Origin: Rufibacter sediminis
GTDB lineage: Bacteria; Bacteroidota; Bacteroidia; Cytophagales; Hymenobacteraceae
DNA length: 64,000 nt
Direction: 5' to 3'
Assembly: GCF_014269285.1 (NCBI RefSeq)
Contig: NZ_JACOAF010000020.1
Location: 62,001-126,000 of the forward strand
Every line of letters starts with the position of its first letter. The first letter of the stretch is position 1. Positions 1-8,192 of the stretch are shown one piece after another. The notes beneath the pieces were generated by a model that worked only from the letters and a program-made list of their open reading frames with translations, had not been told where the DNA came from and did not search any database. The translations under genes were made by a program, and so were the position numbers.

Positions 1-870
1 AGCGCTTTTATTTACTTCTTCTTACTTCTGGTTTCAACCGTTTCTTTCATTGAAACCGGCGCTTGTGCTTCACTTGAACCTCAAAGCAAATCGTTACTCT
101 GGAAGGTAAGCGGCAAAGGCATCAAGACCTCTTATCTCTACGGCACCTTCCACCTGGTTCCCAAAGATCAGTTTGCTTTGCCTAGTAAGGTAAAACAAAA
201 ATTAGTGAAATCCCAGACCGTGATTTTTGAGGTAGACCTGGACAGCCCCAAGCTGAGCCGCCTTCTTTCCAAGACCATGCGCATGAACCAGCCGCTGGAG
301 TCTTTGATGACTGCGCAGGAGTATAACCTGCTGGCCAACTTTGTGGAAGACTCTCTGGAGCGCAACATGCAGCAGTACCGGTTTATCAAGCCAGGTTTCC
401 TGGGTCAGTTGCTGTTGTACCCTAAATTACTGGGCTACAGCCCTGAGTCTTATGACCTGGCTTTGCTGGACATGGCCAAGAAATGGCACAAGTCTATTTA
501 TGTGCTGGAAACCCCAGAGGAGCAGGTGGCCCTTTTTGACCAATCTACCCTGGAAGTTCAGACCAGCCAACTGCTCAACAACGTGAAGCAGTTTGATAAA
601 CAGCGGAAACTGATGAAGAACCTGCTGAGCCTTTACCAACAAGAAGATTTAGACGGTCTCTATTCCCTGATCACCTCGCAGGAAGACGCCAAAGGATCAA
701 ACAACCTGCTGCTGGATGAGCGTAACCACAAATGGTTGGCGCCTATGGTAGACATGATGAAGAAAAGTCCGTCATTCGTGGCCGTGGGAGCCGCCCACTT
801 AGCCGGAGAGGAAGGGCTCATCCAGTTGCTTCGCGCCCAAGGCTACAAAGTAGAGCCCGTTCAGGAATAG
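1..870 (+). CDS. TraB/GumN family protein, 5' end cut by window edge
   Basis: The open frame runs in from the window edge. The first visible residues are hydrophobic and end near an Ala-Cys-Ala stretch, so the start and most of a signal peptide lie just outside. The motif LLWKVSGKG...SYLYGTFHL near the start and FVAVGAAHLAGEEGL near the C-terminus are the two hallmark blocks of the TraB/GumN (PF01963) family, which carries conserved His/Glu residues and is thought to be protease-like. In Bacteroidota these are secreted single-domain proteins of about 290 residues, which fits. An internal ATG at 178 falls after the first hallmark block, so it is not the real start. The substrate is unknown. 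A strong hairpin terminator follows 22 bases after the stop. Confidence 0.8.
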   Translation, partial: SAFIYFFLLLVSTVSFIETGACASLEPQSKSLLWKVSGKGIKTSYLYGTFHLVPKDQFALPSKVKQKLVKSQTVIFEVDLDSPKLSRLLSKTMRMNQPLESLMTAQEYNLLANFVEDSLERNMQQYRFIKPGFLGQLLLYPKLLGYSPESYDLALLDMAKKWHKSIYVLETPEEQVALFDQSTLEVQTSQLLNNVKQFDKQRKLMKNLLSLYQQEDLDGLYSLITSQEDAKGSNNLLLDERNHKWLAPMVDMMKKSPSFVAVGAAHLAGEEGLIQLLRAQGYKVEPVQE

Positions 871-891
871 GCCTCCAACCCCAAGATACGT

Positions 892-937
892 AAAAGCGCG
901 GGCCCGTCTCATTTGGTTGACACGGGCCCGCGCTTTT
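892..937. terminator. Intrinsic terminator, 16-bp stem
   Basis: Perfect inverted repeat: the arm AAAAGCGCGGGCCCGT (892-907) pairs with 922-937 across a 14-base loop. A-tracts and T-tracts on both sides let it work in either direction. It closes the GumN-like gene. Confidence 0.85.
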
Positions 938-956
938 GTGGTGTATAGATCTTCCC

Positions 957-992
957 GTTTCAGGGCTGTTTTCAGGAAAGGAGTCGATAAAC
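957..992. repeat. 36-bp dispersed palindrome, copy 1
   Basis: Shows GTTT at the left end, TTTT at positions 13-16, AAA at 21-23 and AAAC at the right end. The arms pair poorly. A more degenerate half-copy follows at about 993-1020. Confidence 0.65.
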
Positions 993-1061
993 AGAAGTGG
1001 CTGTTTTCCGAAAACCTACCCAGCTTAGTTGGCGAAGCATGCACGGAAAACACGGTAAATA

Positions 1062-1097
1062 GAAAAAGGCGCAAGAGGTGTTTCCTGCGCCTTTTTC
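1062..1097. terminator. Intrinsic terminator, 12-bp stem
   Basis: GAAAAAGGCGCA (1062-1073) pairs perfectly with 1086-1097 across a 12-base loop, with an A-tract on the side that becomes U for minus-strand transcripts. It lies just past the stop of the minus-strand TonB receptor at 1139. Confidence 0.8.
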
Positions 1098-1138
1098 TGA
1101 AAAGAGGTCAAAAACCCAAAGCGGCTTACCCGAGACTT

Positions 1139-3562
1139 TTACCCGATGGGCACCACCACTTTGATGCTCACGTTGCGGCCCATGTTGTACACACCCATTC
1201 GGCCGGTGGCGGGGTTCTCCGGGGCGTACTTCAAGCGGCTCAGGTGGCTTTGGTAGGCTTTATCCAGCACGTTGTTGGCGATGAGGTACACCGAGAGCCT
1301 AGTTTTCCCGGCGGCATTGGCGAAGTTTCCGCCTAGCCCAAGGTTAAGCAAGCTGTAGCCCGGCGTGGGCATTTCCGTGCCGAAGGCGCTGTACACGTTA
1401 TCCTGCTCAAAGTAGGTTTCCAGCTCTGCCTTGGCGTACCAGTTTCTGATGTAAGCACCCGCTTTGGGGAAACTGACGCGCAATTCAGTATCTAGCCGGG
1501 GGGCGGGGGTGAACGGCAGGTGCTTCATTTCTGCCGGTACGTTCTTCTGAATAGACTTCACCCAGGAAAAGGAGTTCTCTAGATGCAGCCAATCCAGCGG
1601 GTGCGGATGGATATCCATCGTGAATTCGCCGCCGTACACGTAAGCATCGCCCTGCACATATTTAAAGGTAGGAGCCAGATCATCTTCGTCGCCGGAGAGG
1701 GAGTCTCCGCCTAACACGCTGGTCAGTTTCTGCGCGAAGATGTAGTTCTGGATGTTGTTCCGGAAACCGTTTACGCCCAGGGTCACGTGTTTGCTGTCAT
1801 AGGTCAGGCCGGCATCGGCCTGTAAACTGGTCTCGGCTTTCAGGGCGGTGTTGCCTACCTCGTACCGGAACGTGCCTTCGTGCCGACCATTGGAGGCCAG
1901 CTCCGCGATGTTGGGTGACCGGAACCCTCGCGCCACATTTGCTTTTACGCTCAGATTATCGGTGAGGCTATACGTGGCGCCCACGCTTCCCGAGACGTTG
2001 GAGAAGGTAGTGGTGAAGGGATTGAATTTGGTCTCGGCGGCTTCCTCGGGGTTGGCGGTGAACGCATCCTCGTCGGTCATAAACAACGCATCTGATTTGA
2101 TTCTCCGGTAATCATAGCGCAGCCCGCCGCTCAGGTGCAACGGCCCGAACTCTCGTTTAATAAACGCGAACACGCCCGCATCCCACAGCCGGTATTCCGG
2201 AATAATGACTTCCTCGCCTTCGTTGCGGTTCTGCTGCACCATGCCGTTTACGCCCACGGTGGGCTCCCAGGCTCCCCAGTGCGGCAAGAAATACTTCACG
2301 TCATAATTGAAGGTGCGCAGACGCATGGCCAGTTCCTCTTCCTCAGTATCTACTGGGTTGCCGTACTCGCGGCGAAGGTTCTGCTGCCAGGCCAGGTTGA
2401 ACGTGAGGCGCGAATTGTCAAACACCAGGTTGTTCTGCGAAGCTACCCGGAAATGGTTGATGCGCTGCTGCGGAATGCCAATACCATAGCCTTTCAAGTC
2501 CTCCTCGGTGGCGGTTTCTTCTTCGGCTTCGCCGTTGCGGTTCACCAGTTTCAGGAAGTTGCCGTTCTCATCGCGCTCACCTTCCACCAGGCCCACCGTC
2601 TGGTTAAAGGTACTGAACGCCAAATGCGAGTAGCCCCAGCTTTTGTTCAGGCCCACGTAGCCGTTCGCGTTCGTTTCCCTAAAGCCCGAGTTATACACGC
2701 GGCCGTCATAGTCATTGCGGTAGTTGCCCGCTACTTTCTGGCTCAGGCGCGCGGCCCAGTTAAAGCCGTTCAGGTTGCCCGCGTTGTAGGCCGAGTACCC
2801 CAGCAGGTTGTTGTTGGTCTGGTAATTGGTAGAAACGTTCCCGATGACCTTGCCTTCTTCAATGGGGTCTGGCGTGAGGAAGTTGATGACCCCGGCAATG
2901 CCGTCTGAGCCGTACATCAGACTGCCCGGGCCTTTCACCACCTCGGCACGGTCTACGGAGTACTCGTCAATCTCAATGCCGTGCTCGTCGCCCCACTGCT
3001 GCCCTTCCTGCTTGATGCCGTCGTTGAGGGTGATGATGCGGTTGAAGCTCAGGCCCCGGATGACCGGCTTGGAAATGCCCGCCCCCGTGGAAATCTGCGC
3101 TACGCCCGGCGTTTTGGCGATGGCGTCAATCACGTTGGTGGCGCTGCCCCGGTCCAGTTGCTCCCGGCCCACCACCGTGGTAGGCACCGGATTCAAGCGG
3201 GCTTCAGTAGAAGAAGAAACCCCCGTGACCACCACCGCCCGCACTTCCGTCACCGAAGGCGCCAGGGCAAAATTAGCCGTTACCGCCCCGTTAATGGTAA
3301 TGGCCTGCACTTTGGTCACGTACCCGATGTAACGGACCTCGGTTAGGAAGCGGCCTTTGGGCAGTCCTTGCAGTTGGTATTGGCCATTCACATCCGTAGT
3401 GACGGCGCGTTTTAAGTCCGTTAAATACAAAGTGGCCCCAATCAAGGGGCTAGCGGTTTGGGCATCGGTGATGGTGCCGGAAAGGGAATTGTTGCTCTGG
3501 GCCAGCGTGCTTCCGAAGGAAAACAGCAAGCCTATCAAAAGAAAAAATCTTTGGAAAGCCAT
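1139..3562 (-). CDS. TonB-dependent outer-membrane receptor (metal/siderophore type)
   Basis: A receptor of about 807 residues. The ATG at 3562 is chosen over an upstream in-frame start because it opens directly into a signal peptide (MAFQRFFLLIGLLF...LAQ). A CarboxypepD_reg-like beta-sandwich follows at about residues 20-105, then a plug domain at about 115-235 (ISKPVIRGLSFNRI, GPGSLMYGSDGIAGV) and a 22-strand barrel. In the plug, the stretch GIKQEGQQWGDEHGIEID resembles that of zinc/copper-type receptors (ZnuD-like). It is the last gene of the second module of a minus-strand locus and lies 159 bases behind a small His-rich gene. Specificity for a transition metal is inferred from these His-rich neighbours; the barrel itself does not show it. 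Confidence 0.85.
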   Translation of the reverse strand: MAFQRFFLLIGLLFSFGSTLAQSNNSLSGTITDAQTASPLIGATLYLTDLKRAVTTDVNGQYQLQGLPKGRFLTEVRYIGYVTKVQAITINGAVTANFALAPSVTEVRAVVVTGVSSSTEARLNPVPTTVVGREQLDRGSATNVIDAIAKTPGVAQISTGAGISKPVIRGLSFNRIITLNDGIKQEGQQWGDEHGIEIDEYSVDRAEVVKGPGSLMYGSDGIAGVINFLTPDPIEEGKVIGNVSTNYQTNNNLLGYSAYNAGNLNGFNWAARLSQKVAGNYRNDYDGRVYNSGFRETNANGYVGLNKSWGYSHLAFSTFNQTVGLVEGERDENGNFLKLVNRNGEAEEETATEEDLKGYGIGIPQQRINHFRVASQNNLVFDNSRLTFNLAWQQNLRREYGNPVDTEEEELAMRLRTFNYDVKYFLPHWGAWEPTVGVNGMVQQNRNEGEEVIIPEYRLWDAGVFAFIKREFGPLHLSGGLRYDYRRIKSDALFMTDEDAFTANPEEAAETKFNPFTTTFSNVSGSVGATYSLTDNLSVKANVARGFRSPNIAELASNGRHEGTFRYEVGNTALKAETSLQADAGLTYDSKHVTLGVNGFRNNIQNYIFAQKLTSVLGGDSLSGDEDDLAPTFKYVQGDAYVYGGEFTMDIHPHPLDWLHLENSFSWVKSIQKNVPAEMKHLPFTPAPRLDTELRVSFPKAGAYIRNWYAKAELETYFEQDNVYSAFGTEMPTPGYSLLNLGLGGNFANAAGKTRLSVYLIANNVLDKAYQSHLSRLKYAPENPATGRMGVYNMGRNVSIKVVVPIG

Positions 3563-3721
3563 GAAGGTGGGTTTAAGAAAATAGGAGTCCGCCGTCAGCG
3601 CGGGCGCAATGTAAAGGCGCACCATCAGCAGACAGAGACATCGAAATGAAGACTCAGCAATAGCCACCCCTTGCGCCGCGTACAGCACCAGGAATGTTCT
3701 GAAAAAGGAAAATGGAAAGGA

Positions 3722-4048
3722 TTAGGCCACCGCCGGCGGACCGCGCGGAGAAGCGGTGTGCGGATAACTGAACTTCCAGATGAAGGCGTAGCCAGCCTGG
3801 TAACTATCTGCCAGCGGAAGCGGAGCCGAGAACGCCACAATGGTTTCCGAAGATTGGAAAGGCGCATCAAACAGCTCGGCGGTAGGGCAGTGCGTGTGCT
3901 TTTTCTCTAAGTGCGGCCGGTTCTCATCATGGGCTTTGTCTTCTGAGTGCGCGTGGGCGTGCAGGGCCACCAGCACCTTTTCAGGTACCATCACCCGCAA
4001 AAACAGCAGGAGCAAAAGGTAGGCACTTAGGTTCCGAAGATTCCGCAC
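3722..4048 (-). CDS. Small His-rich exported protein (module 2)
   Basis: A protein of 108 residues with an N-terminal membrane or signal segment (about residues 8-28), then HAHAHSEDKAH, then KKHTHCP, and the C-terminal ending RGPPAVA. It is clearly paralogous to the protein encoded at 7317-7745: both share the pattern LLLLF.RVM.P, LHAH.H, KH.HCP, LF.A.FQ and RGPP. The clustered His plus one invariant Cys suggest metal binding in the periplasm, perhaps handing metal to or from the adjacent TonB receptor. I do not recognise a named family. A TATATTTG box lies 17 bases upstream. Confidence 0.75.
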   Translation of the reverse strand: MRNLRNLSAYLLLLLFLRVMVPEKVLVALHAHAHSEDKAHDENRPHLEKKHTHCPTAELFDAPFQSSETIVAFSAPLPLADSYQAGYAFIWKFSYPHTASPRGPPAVA

Positions 4049-4065
4049 AGCAAGAGGAGTGTCTA

Positions 4066-4073
4066 CAAATATA
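4066..4073 (-). promoter_or_regulatory. Putative -7 box TATATTTG
   Basis: Matches the Bacteroidota -7 consensus TAnnTTTG on the minus strand, 17 bases before the start of the small His-rich gene. No convincing -33 TTTG is visible. Confidence 0.4.
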
Positions 4074-4131
4074 AGCTAAATCCTTAATTCTTGGCTATCT
4101 AGAAAATCTGAGCCTGGAGAGGCGGAAAGTC

Positions 4132-4167
4132 GTTTCGAGCCTGTTTTTCTGAAAACAGCCTCAAAAC
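4132..4167. repeat. 36-bp dispersed palindrome, copy 2
   Basis: Exactly 36 bp with TTTT at 13-16, AAAA at 21-24 and AAAAC at the end. Lies between the two metal-uptake modules. Confidence 0.75.
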
Positions 4168-4194
4168 AGGAATGGGCGGGTTGCTACAATAAAA

Positions 4195-4218
4195 GAGCCG
4201 CCTCAATTGAGACGGCTC
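4195..4218 (-). terminator. Intrinsic terminator after the His-rich lipoprotein
   Basis: GAGCCG-C-CTCAAT pairs with ATTGAG-A-CGGCTC with one mismatch. On the minus strand it is followed by a T-tract (4191-4194). It separates the lipoprotein gene from the second module. Confidence 0.8.
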
Positions 4219-4257
4219 CTGGTGGTTAAAATGGGAAGCTAGCCAACGGCTTTCTTC

Positions 4258-4863
4258 TTAGTGGTCATGGCCCGAGGGGTGAATCTCAAAGGTGACGTTG
4301 AGGTCATCTGAGCCCCCGGCAAAACGGTAGTCTGGGTTGTTCCATTGCGCGGCGGCCGCGTGGGCTTTGTCCAGACCGTGGCGCAGCACCACTTTCAGGT
4401 CAAAAGAACCGTCATCGGCTTTCAGGACTTCAAAGCGGCCCTTCAGCCCGATGCCGCGGCCATTAACGTCTTTGTCTTCATAGGTATAGGCCAGGTAATC
4501 TGGCTTGGACGGGATAAAGAAGAACTGGTGCTCGTCTCCGGCGTCAATGAATTCCTGGTTCAACGACTTGCCGTTGCGCTGTACATCTATAAACAGGCGG
4601 TAATGCGCGTGTTCCTCCAGATGTACGTGGTGCGGCGATACGGTACCGTCTTTGGCCACGGTCACTTTCACGGTGTCGGTGGTTTGGTGGTAATGGTTGT
4701 GGTCGCCGTGAGGCTCCACTTCCAGTTCAATGAAATGGAACTTCACGCCGTCAAACTCTTCCTGCGGAACTTCGGGCTCCGGGTCATCAGAAGAACAGGC
4801 GGTGAAGAACAGAGAAGTGCCCAAAGCGGCAATGGTTAAAAACGAACGGAATAACTTGTTCAT
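4258..4863 (-). CDS. His-rich lipoprotein, type 1 periplasmic-binding-fold-like family
   Basis: A 201-residue lipoprotein: signal peptide with lipobox ending FFTAC (Cys at about residue 23), then acidic SSDDPEPE. The body is studded with His (HGDHNHYH, SPHHVHLEEHAHY, and a final GHDH). The C-terminal part (EHQFFF..., DKDVNGRGIGL, LKVVLRHGLDK) resembles short Bacteroidota lipoproteins that public annotation often calls type 1 periplasmic binding fold proteins and that usually sit beside TonB receptors. It lies 44 bases behind the receptor at 4908-7265, so it is probably co-transcribed. A role as a surface or periplasmic metal-binding partner is inferred. Confidence 0.75.
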   Translation of the reverse strand: MNKLFRSFLTIAALGTSLFFTACSSDDPEPEVPQEEFDGVKFHFIELEVEPHGDHNHYHQTTDTVKVTVAKDGTVSPHHVHLEEHAHYRLFIDVQRNGKSLNQEFIDAGDEHQFFFIPSKPDYLAYTYEDKDVNGRGIGLKGRFEVLKADDGSFDLKVVLRHGLDKAHAAAAQWNNPDYRFAGGSDDLNVTFEIHPSGHDH

Positions 4864-4907
4864 GGTCTTTTTGAGATTTTGAGGTTAAAAATGCTTTTGT
4901 AAATGGG

Positions 4908-7265
4908 TTAGAACCGCCAGGTAAGCCGGGCCGTGAAGTTGCGACCGGTGTCATGGGCATAGTACCTAAAGCGGTTCATGTACTCTTTGTAAAGGGTGTT
5001 GGTGAGGTTATTCACCGATAAATGGAGGCCCAGTGCGTGTTCGCCCAGCTTCCATTGGGTGCCCGCGTTCAGGTGCAGCAGATGATACCCGGCAGGCGGG
5101 GGCGCGAAGTCACTGCCCACGGTGTAGCGGTGCTGCCGCGCGGTCCACTGTGACTGCACTTGTAGATAGGTGTCTTTGAAGGTTGCGTTCCCCTCCGGTT
5201 TCCAGCTCAGGCTGTTCTCCAGCCGGTCCGTAGGAATCCAGGGCAGGTATTGGTCTTGCCGCAGGTTGGTGGCCCGCACCAGTGAGCCTTTCAGCTCGTA
5301 GCGGAGGCGTTTCCAGAAATCATACTGCAAAGACACGTCACTGCCCCAGAAGCGGGCATCGGTTTGCCGGTACTGGAACGTGGGGAAAGACCCGCGCAGG
5401 CTCTCATAAAATCCGCCCGATGGATCCAAATAAATGTAGTCCTGAATGTGGTTGATATAACCGGTGACCTCCAGCTGAAGTTGGTTGGCATGGTACTCCA
5501 GCGTGTTGGTCCACTTGTAGCTCTTCTCACTTTGCAGCGTAACATCTCCGGTTTCATAACTGGCGGTGCCGTGGTGCAGGCCGTTGCTGTACAACTCATT
5601 CACCACGGGCGGGCGCCAGGCAGAGCCCACGTTGGTCCGGATGGTCCAGGCGGGGTGCAGGTGCAGCGCGCCACCCAAAGAACCCGTCACGTTGTGGAAC
5701 CGCCGGATGCCGCCGTAGGCCTCCGCGTTGTCATAGTAGCCGCGCGCGTTCACGTACTTGTAGTCATAGCGCGCCCCGGCCTCCAGTTCCCAGTTTTCCT
5801 GGATGAACTTGCCAATGAGGTAGCCCCCGCCGGCATAGCTGTCATAGTTGGGAATAAGCGGAATAGCGCCCGTACCCGGCACGTTGTTGTTAATCTGCAA
5901 CATCCCGTTCAGGCCCGTGGTGATTTTCAGGCCATTTTGATAGAGTTTGTCATAGGCCACGTCCAGGGTTTGGGTGGTGAGCTCCATGTCCAGAGACGGT
6001 ACGCTGCGGTACTCGCCCCGCCGGATGTCAAACTCCTGCCGTTGATTCAGCTGCAGACCATACACTACGTCCAGGTTTTCGCCCTCGCTCAGGTGCAGGT
6101 GGCCTTTGGCTTTGAGCAGATGATGGTCTATCTGCTGCCGGGGCACGCCTATCCCGTAAGAGAAAGCACCGTCCTCCAACGGACGTTCCGCCGAAATACG
6201 GGTCATCAAATCTTCCAGACTGCCAATGTGCGCGCCCTTGAAAATCCCCAACTCCGTCTGGAAGCGGCTGTAGAAAAGCTCGGCACCTATTTTCTCAGAG
6301 GTATAGCCCAGCGCCGCCGAATAGTTGACTTCCCGTAACCCGGTGTTCTCCAGGTAGTAATCGGCGGTTTTGAGGTTACCGGCTTTCTTGAGCGTTCCCT
6401 GTACGCGCCAGCCCAGCCCCGGCACTTGCTTCAGCCCGCCGTGGAGCATGCCGGACACCGTGCCGCTGCGGCCGTTGCTGGCCCCGGCGGTGGTCAGCTC
6501 GCCGTGCAGTTCGGGCGTGGAAGGCAGGGCCGGAGGCTCCACCAGCACCACGCCGCCAATGGCCTCGGGGCCGTACCGCACGGCTTCCGCGCCTTTCACC
6601 ACGGTGAGCCGCTGGGCAATAAACGGGTCAATCTCCGGGGCGTGCTCGGCGCCCCATTGCTGGCCTTCCTGCCGGATGCCGTTGTTCAGCGTGAGAATGC
6701 GGTTGCTGTGCAGTCCATGGATGACAGGTTTGGCAATGGTACCGCCCGTCTGCAACATGGTCACGCCCGCCACGGTGCTCAGCGCCTGCGCCAGCGAGCC
6801 GCCTTTGGTTCTTTCCAGCGCCTGTCCGCTCAGGGTGGAGCCCGTAGTGGCCCCCGCGGTTGGCAGTTGGTGCCCGGTCACTTCCACCGCTTTCAGCAGG
6901 GTAGCATCGGCGTGCAGCGCAAAGTCCATGGTTTCAGCCGTGGCTCTGAGCCGCTTCTGCCGCTTTTCGGGCGTATAGCCCACATAAGACACCACGAGCT
7001 GGTAGGTGCCTGGGCAAAGCCCCGTGAACTGGTAGCGGCCTTGGGCGTTGGTACTGGTGGCGTGCGGGGTGCCCTCTAGCTGAACGGTGGCGCCCACCAA
7101 AGGAGTCCGCTGGTCACGGTCGGTGAGGAGGCCAGACAGGGTAAGCCCGCACGGTGCCACCCCAGAGGCTGCGGTCGGCGCATAAGCGGGCTGAGCCCAT
7201 CCTACAGACAAGGACAGCCAGACGCACAGCACCAGCCACGCCGAATAGGAAAGATATTCGCGCAA
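4908..7265 (-). CDS. TonB-dependent outer-membrane receptor (module 1)
   Basis: A receptor of 785 residues. The signal peptide (LVLCVWLSLSVGWAQ) is followed by a CarboxypepD_reg-like domain (about residues 40-115: LSGLLTDRDQRTPLVGATV, GYTPEKRQ), a plug (about 130-245: IAKPVIHGLHSNRI, GIRQEGQQWGAEHAPEID, GPEAIGG) and a beta-barrel ending in RLTWRF. The terminal Phe is typical of outer-membrane proteins. The best start is TTG at 7265; the in-frame stretch back to the stop at 7317-7319 contains no ATG. The plug motif HGLHSNRILTLNNGIRQEGQ closely parallels the second receptor, so the two are paralogues. The gene sits between a small His-rich gene and the His-rich lipoprotein. Confidence 0.85.
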   Translation of the reverse strand: MREYLSYSAWLVLCVWLSLSVGWAQPAYAPTAASGVAPCGLTLSGLLTDRDQRTPLVGATVQLEGTPHATSTNAQGRYQFTGLCPGTYQLVVSYVGYTPEKRQKRLRATAETMDFALHADATLLKAVEVTGHQLPTAGATTGSTLSGQALERTKGGSLAQALSTVAGVTMLQTGGTIAKPVIHGLHSNRILTLNNGIRQEGQQWGAEHAPEIDPFIAQRLTVVKGAEAVRYGPEAIGGVVLVEPPALPSTPELHGELTTAGASNGRSGTVSGMLHGGLKQVPGLGWRVQGTLKKAGNLKTADYYLENTGLREVNYSAALGYTSEKIGAELFYSRFQTELGIFKGAHIGSLEDLMTRISAERPLEDGAFSYGIGVPRQQIDHHLLKAKGHLHLSEGENLDVVYGLQLNQRQEFDIRRGEYRSVPSLDMELTTQTLDVAYDKLYQNGLKITTGLNGMLQINNNVPGTGAIPLIPNYDSYAGGGYLIGKFIQENWELEAGARYDYKYVNARGYYDNAEAYGGIRRFHNVTGSLGGALHLHPAWTIRTNVGSAWRPPVVNELYSNGLHHGTASYETGDVTLQSEKSYKWTNTLEYHANQLQLEVTGYINHIQDYIYLDPSGGFYESLRGSFPTFQYRQTDARFWGSDVSLQYDFWKRLRYELKGSLVRATNLRQDQYLPWIPTDRLENSLSWKPEGNATFKDTYLQVQSQWTARQHRYTVGSDFAPPPAGYHLLHLNAGTQWKLGEHALGLHLSVNNLTNTLYKEYMNRFRYYAHDTGRNFTARLTWRF

Positions 7266-7316
7266 TTGGGTAAGAATAAAGAATGGAAAATAAATGGGCG
7301 GGTGCCCTACGGTTTC

Positions 7317-7745
7317 TTAGGCGCGCAAAGGCGTTTCAGGTCCGTTTTCAGGAAAACAGCCGCTAAACGGATGCGCACGGAAAGGCCTGGCCTCTCCTGC
7401 CGAAGAAATACTTAAGAAAGGGAAGAGGAGGCCGGGGGGGCCGCGCAGGAAAGAATGCGCCGGAGCGGTGGCGTAACCGACCAGCGTCACAGAAGAACCA
7501 TGCTGCACCGCGTGCACCAGCGGAACCGGTACCACTACCCCTTCAGGGGCCTGGAAAGACGCCTGGAACAGGTTGTCTACCGGACAGTGGTTGTGCTTGG
7601 TGCTAAGCTCCTGCTTGCCCGGCTGGTGGGTGTGCTCCGGCGTGTGTTCGTGCGCGTGCAGTTGCAGCAGCAGCGCATCCGGGGTCATGACCCGGGCGAA
7701 CAGCAGCAGCAAAAACAGGGCACTATAGCGCGAGAAGTTTTTCAC
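7317..7745 (-). CDS. Small His-rich exported protein (module 1), C-terminus probably frameshifted
   Basis: As written this encodes 142 residues: a membrane/signal segment (about residues 9-28), HAHEHTPEHTHQ, KHNHCP, and RGPP at residues 101-104. Up to RGPP it matches the paralogue at 3722-4048. The following 38 residues have no counterpart, and part of them (HPFSGCFPENGPETP) is simply a translated 36-bp repeat. The coding strand has seven C directly after CGCGG (7434-7440). With six C the frame would end RGPPASSSLS at a stop at 7412-7414, giving 110 residues against 108 in the paralogue. Either the run slips, the base is a sequencing error, or the tail is a recent extension. Metal binding is inferred from the His clusters. 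Confidence 0.7.
   Translation of the reverse strand: MKNFSRYSALFLLLLFARVMTPDALLLQLHAHEHTPEHTHQPGKQELSTKHNHCPVDNLFQASFQAPEGVVVPVPLVHAVQHGSSVTLVGYATAPAHSFLRGPPGLLFPFLSISSAGEARPFRAHPFSGCFPENGPETPLRA
7333..7368. repeat. 36-bp dispersed palindrome, copy 3 (inside the read-through tail)
   Basis: Exactly 36 bp with the full T/A skeleton. It is translated only because the His-rich gene reads past its likely ancestral stop. Confidence 0.7.
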
Positions 7746-7765
7746 CGAAACAGGTTAGGTTCGGC

Positions 7766-7773
7766 CAAATATA
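7766..7773 (-). promoter_or_regulatory. Putative -7 box TATATTTG
   Basis: Identical 8-mer and nearly the same distance to the start codon (20 bases) as at the paralogous gene 4048. A shared -33 element or operator is not evident. Confidence 0.4.
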
Positions 7774-7925
7774 CAAAGTTTTCGTGGGAACGGTTGCCTT
7801 TACGTGTTTTTTGCCGCCAGACAATCTGCCAACCTGTCACTTTCAGCCGTCTGGAACAGCTTTTGCCAAGGGAAGAATTGTTGCAGCTGGTGGCCGGTTG
7901 TTTTGAAATAGCAAATATTCCCGGT

Positions 7926-8079
7926 TGTCCCCCTTTGAAGGGGATAGGGGGATGACAAGGCTAGATGAGGACCGAACAACAGCAGCTATGAAACGAGCAG
8001 AAGTGACTCTCGGGAATGCTTAACTCTGCAAGAGTAATCGGCAGGAGTAATCATCCCCCTACCCCCTTCAAAGGGGGAC
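7926..8079. repeat. MITE-like inverted repeat, 29-bp arms
   Basis: The left arm 7926-7954 (starts GTCCCCCTTTGAAGGGG) and the right arm 8051-8079 are inverted copies with one mismatch, enclosing 96 bases without an ORF. Both arms contain an inner CCCCTTTGAAGGGG palindrome. No transposase is present. It fills most of the 447-base gap before htpG. Confidence 0.7.
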
Positions 8080-8086
8080 GAAATGC

Positions 8087-8122
8087 GTTTTAGGCCTCTT
8101 TTGCGGAAAACAGGCTCAAAAC
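8087..8122. repeat. 36-bp dispersed palindrome, copy 4
   Basis: Exactly 36 bp with GTTTT, TTTT, AAAA and AAAAC all intact. Lies eight bases past the inverted repeat and 70 bases before htpG. Confidence 0.75.
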
Positions 8123-8192
8123 AGGAACATCGGCGCAGCCGGAAGTGGAATAGAAAACAAGTAATTTACTTATAACATCGATATAGAAAGAA

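Noticed and set aside
917-1336. Open frame on the plus strand across the receptor 3' end
   Set aside because: It is antisense to the TonB receptor and its first part translates a 36-bp repeat and a terminator.
2135-2908. Long plus-strand frame of 257 residues
   Set aside because: It is the antisense shadow of the receptor at 1139-3562; G+C-rich DNA leaves long open antisense frames.
4049-4257. Cobalamin riboswitch before a TonB receptor
   Set aside because: No B12-box or conserved riboswitch core could be found here or at 7746-8192; only repeats and a terminator are visible.
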